Shown here one piece after another: positions 7,411 through 8,251 of a stretch of DNA of 8,251 bases. This DNA is from Synergistales bacterium. Its GTDB lineage: Bacteria; Synergistota; Synergistia; Synergistales; Aminobacteriaceae. How positions within the stretch are numbered: the first letter of the stretch is position 1; each line of letters starts with the position of its first letter. A model generated the notes under the pieces. That model ran no database searches and had not been told where the DNA came from. It was given only the letters and a program-made list of their open reading frames with translations. The position numbers and the translations under genes are program-made. Location of the stretch: contig BOCC01000096.1 of assembly GCA_026002715.1 (NCBI GenBank), forward strand, positions 1 through 8,251, in the 5' to 3' direction.

Positions 7411-8251
7411 TTGCCTCCTATGAGAATCAGAAGGCCGACCAAAGCCACTGAGACGACAAAATATCCGGCGTAGTCGGAGCCGTTTCCGCTGTGAAACTTA
7501 TCGAGAAGCCGGTACAGCGATTCCATAGCGACGCGGAAACCCCAGTAAGATGAGGACGCCGGGACTGAAATGGCCGAACCGTCATCGGGAACCTCGTTGC
7601 CCTCCCAGTAAATTTCGTCCTGGTCGGTGTTGCGTTTATAGTCTACGCGCCCGAGCGAGCGAATCCACAGCACGACACATGAAATGCCGGCGAAGAAGAT
7701 AATCCACACAAAGACGTTCCAGTATCCGAAGCCGGAGTTAAGCTGAGAAAACATCTCTACATCCCCCCCCATTACGGCGCGGACATAGCCCGCGTTATCG
7801 GCCAGCGCGACGGCCGCCTTCTCAAAAATATTGGAGGTAAACCAGCCTGGGAAAAGCGTCAGCAAAAGCGTAACGACCGTCAACACCGCCATGCCAGCAA
7901 GCATAAAGCCCGGCGCTTCGCGCACAGCCACAAACCCAGTCTTGGCGGGCCCCAGAAACGCCGCCTGAAATACCTTAGCGAAAGACGCCAGCGTCAGCAC
8001 GGAGGTTATCATAGCGATAGTCGGCAGGATGGGGTGAATGGCGAAGCTCGACTCGTAAATCATCCATTTTGACACAAAGCCGTTGAACGGCGGGAGGCCC
8101 GAAATGGCGGCGGCGGCTACGACGAACATACCGGCGGTCCAGGGCATGTTGCGGGCTCGTCCGTGAACATGTTTTTGGTGCTCTTGGGCTATAGGGACGG
8201 TGGAGAAATTCCTATTTATTTCCTGCAAGGGGAGAACCAGGCCATGGTTCT
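7407..8251 (-). CDS. Hydrogenase-associated Mrp/NuoL/M/N-type ion-antiporter membrane subunit, 5' end outside the window
   Basis: This is the C-terminal 280 residues of a proton- or sodium-translocating subunit of the membrane arm. The key segment, MPWTAGMFVVAAAAISGLPPFNGFVSKW, covers visible residues 35-62. Its GLPPFNGFxSKW core is typical of MrpD, HyfB and NuoM/N proteins, and the Lys at residue 61 matches the conserved lysine of the last channel helices. Further helices lie at about 72-92, 115-135, 175-195 and 262-278. Between the last two is a polar loop with acidic patches (DQDEIYWEGNEVPDDG). The frame is open to the end of the window; a TTG at 8228 is possible but would make a half-size protein, so I treat the gene as cut by the window edge. 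Upstream of MPWT the sequence is unexpectedly hydrophilic. The TGA overlaps the start of the small-subunit gene. Antiporter identity is firm; the exact subfamily and the ion are not decided. Confidence 0.88.
   Translation of the reverse strand, partial: NHGLVLPLQEINRNFSTVPIAQEHQKHVHGRARNMPWTAGMFVVAAAAISGLPPFNGFVSKWMIYESSFAIHPILPTIAMITSVLTLASFAKVFQAAFLGPAKTGFVAVREAPGFMLAGMAVLTVVTLLLTLFPGWFTSNIFEKAAVALADNAGYVRAVMGGDVEMFSQLNSGFGYWNVFVWIIFFAGISCVVLWIRSLGRVDYKRNTDQDEIYWEGNEVPDDGSAISVPASSSYWGFRVAMESLYRLLDKFHSGNGSDYAGYFVVSVALVGLLILIGGK
7414..7419 (-). promoter_or_regulatory. Ribosome binding site of the small-subunit gene
   Basis: A perfect AGGAGG on the minus strand, 3 bases from the ATG at 7410 and 6 bases from the in-frame ATG at 7407. 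The spacing favours the second ATG. The site supports a start before the KFCD duplication rather than at the internal methionines. Confidence 0.75.
7763..7770 (-). repeat. G8 homopolymer inside the antiporter gene
   Basis: Eight consecutive G on the coding strand (C8 on the plus strand) encode part of MGGD. A slip of one base would shift the frame and replace roughly the last 120 residues. Such runs are common sites of sequencing error and sometimes of phase variation. The frame as given is open and yields plausible membrane helices downstream, so the length shown is the functional one. Confidence 0.6.

Noticed and set aside
8205..8222. GAAAT...ATTTC inverted repeat as a regulatory hairpin
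   Set aside because: The stem is only 5 bp with an 8-base loop in an AT-rich patch, which is too weak to support a call.
3629..8251. Reading the minus-strand operon as respiratory complex I (nuo)
   Set aside because: The NuoD-like protein has both CxxC Ni-Fe ligand pairs, which complex I lacks, and the NuoB-like protein has C-x2-C instead of adjacent cysteines. No NADH-binding subunits (NuoE, F, G) are visible.

Overview
The window carries two convergent gene groups that end at a shared hairpin near position 3600. GC content is moderately high, genes are tightly packed, and there are no RNA genes, insertion sequences, CRISPR arrays or gene-free stretches above 70 bases. A methyl-accepting chemotaxis protein together with a membrane-bound [NiFe]-hydrogenase points to a motile, anaerobic, fermentative bacterium. 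A Synergistota-type gut or sediment anaerobe is my best guess from the general look of the proteins, but the sequence has no decisive marker.

Plus strand, 1-3569: the 3' part of an ankyrin-repeat protein (about 14 full repeats; its N-terminus lies before the window) is followed 29 bases later by a complete chemoreceptor with a periplasmic Cache-type sensor, a HAMP domain and a canonical signalling hairpin. The spacing suggests one transcript. A GC-rich hairpin with U-tracts on both sides follows and should terminate transcription from both directions.

Minus strand, 8251 down to 3629: six tightly spaced genes of an energy-converting group 4 [NiFe]-hydrogenase. In transcription order they are an Mrp/NuoL/M/N-type antiporter subunit (5' end outside the window), a NuoB-like small subunit, a NuoC-like subunit, a NuoD-like catalytic large subunit with both pairs of Ni-Fe cysteines, a NuoH-like membrane subunit and a NuoI-like two-cluster ferredoxin. 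Three of the five junctions are 4-base ATGA overlaps and the other two are 12-13 bases, so the set is translated as one coupled unit. By analogy with the family, the complex would take electrons from reduced ferredoxin through three [4Fe-4S] clusters to the Ni-Fe site, evolve H2 and move H+ or Na+ through the membrane arm; it could also run in reverse. The order antiporter-B-C-D-H-I resembles the Mbh hydrogenases (mbhHIJKLMN) and complex I, and differs from Ech (A-H-B-C-D-I). The promoter, any further antiporter genes and the maturation genes are outside the window.

The main points for a second look are the hydrogenase's subgroup, a 37-residue tail after the DPCxxCxxR motif of the large subunit, an unusual hydrophilic stretch in the antiporter subunit where a lysine-bearing helix is expected, a G8 run in that gene, a 12-bp tandem duplication at the start of the small-subunit gene, and the methionine-rich ankyrin repeats beside the chemoreceptor. 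I see no clear evidence of a wholly new system.
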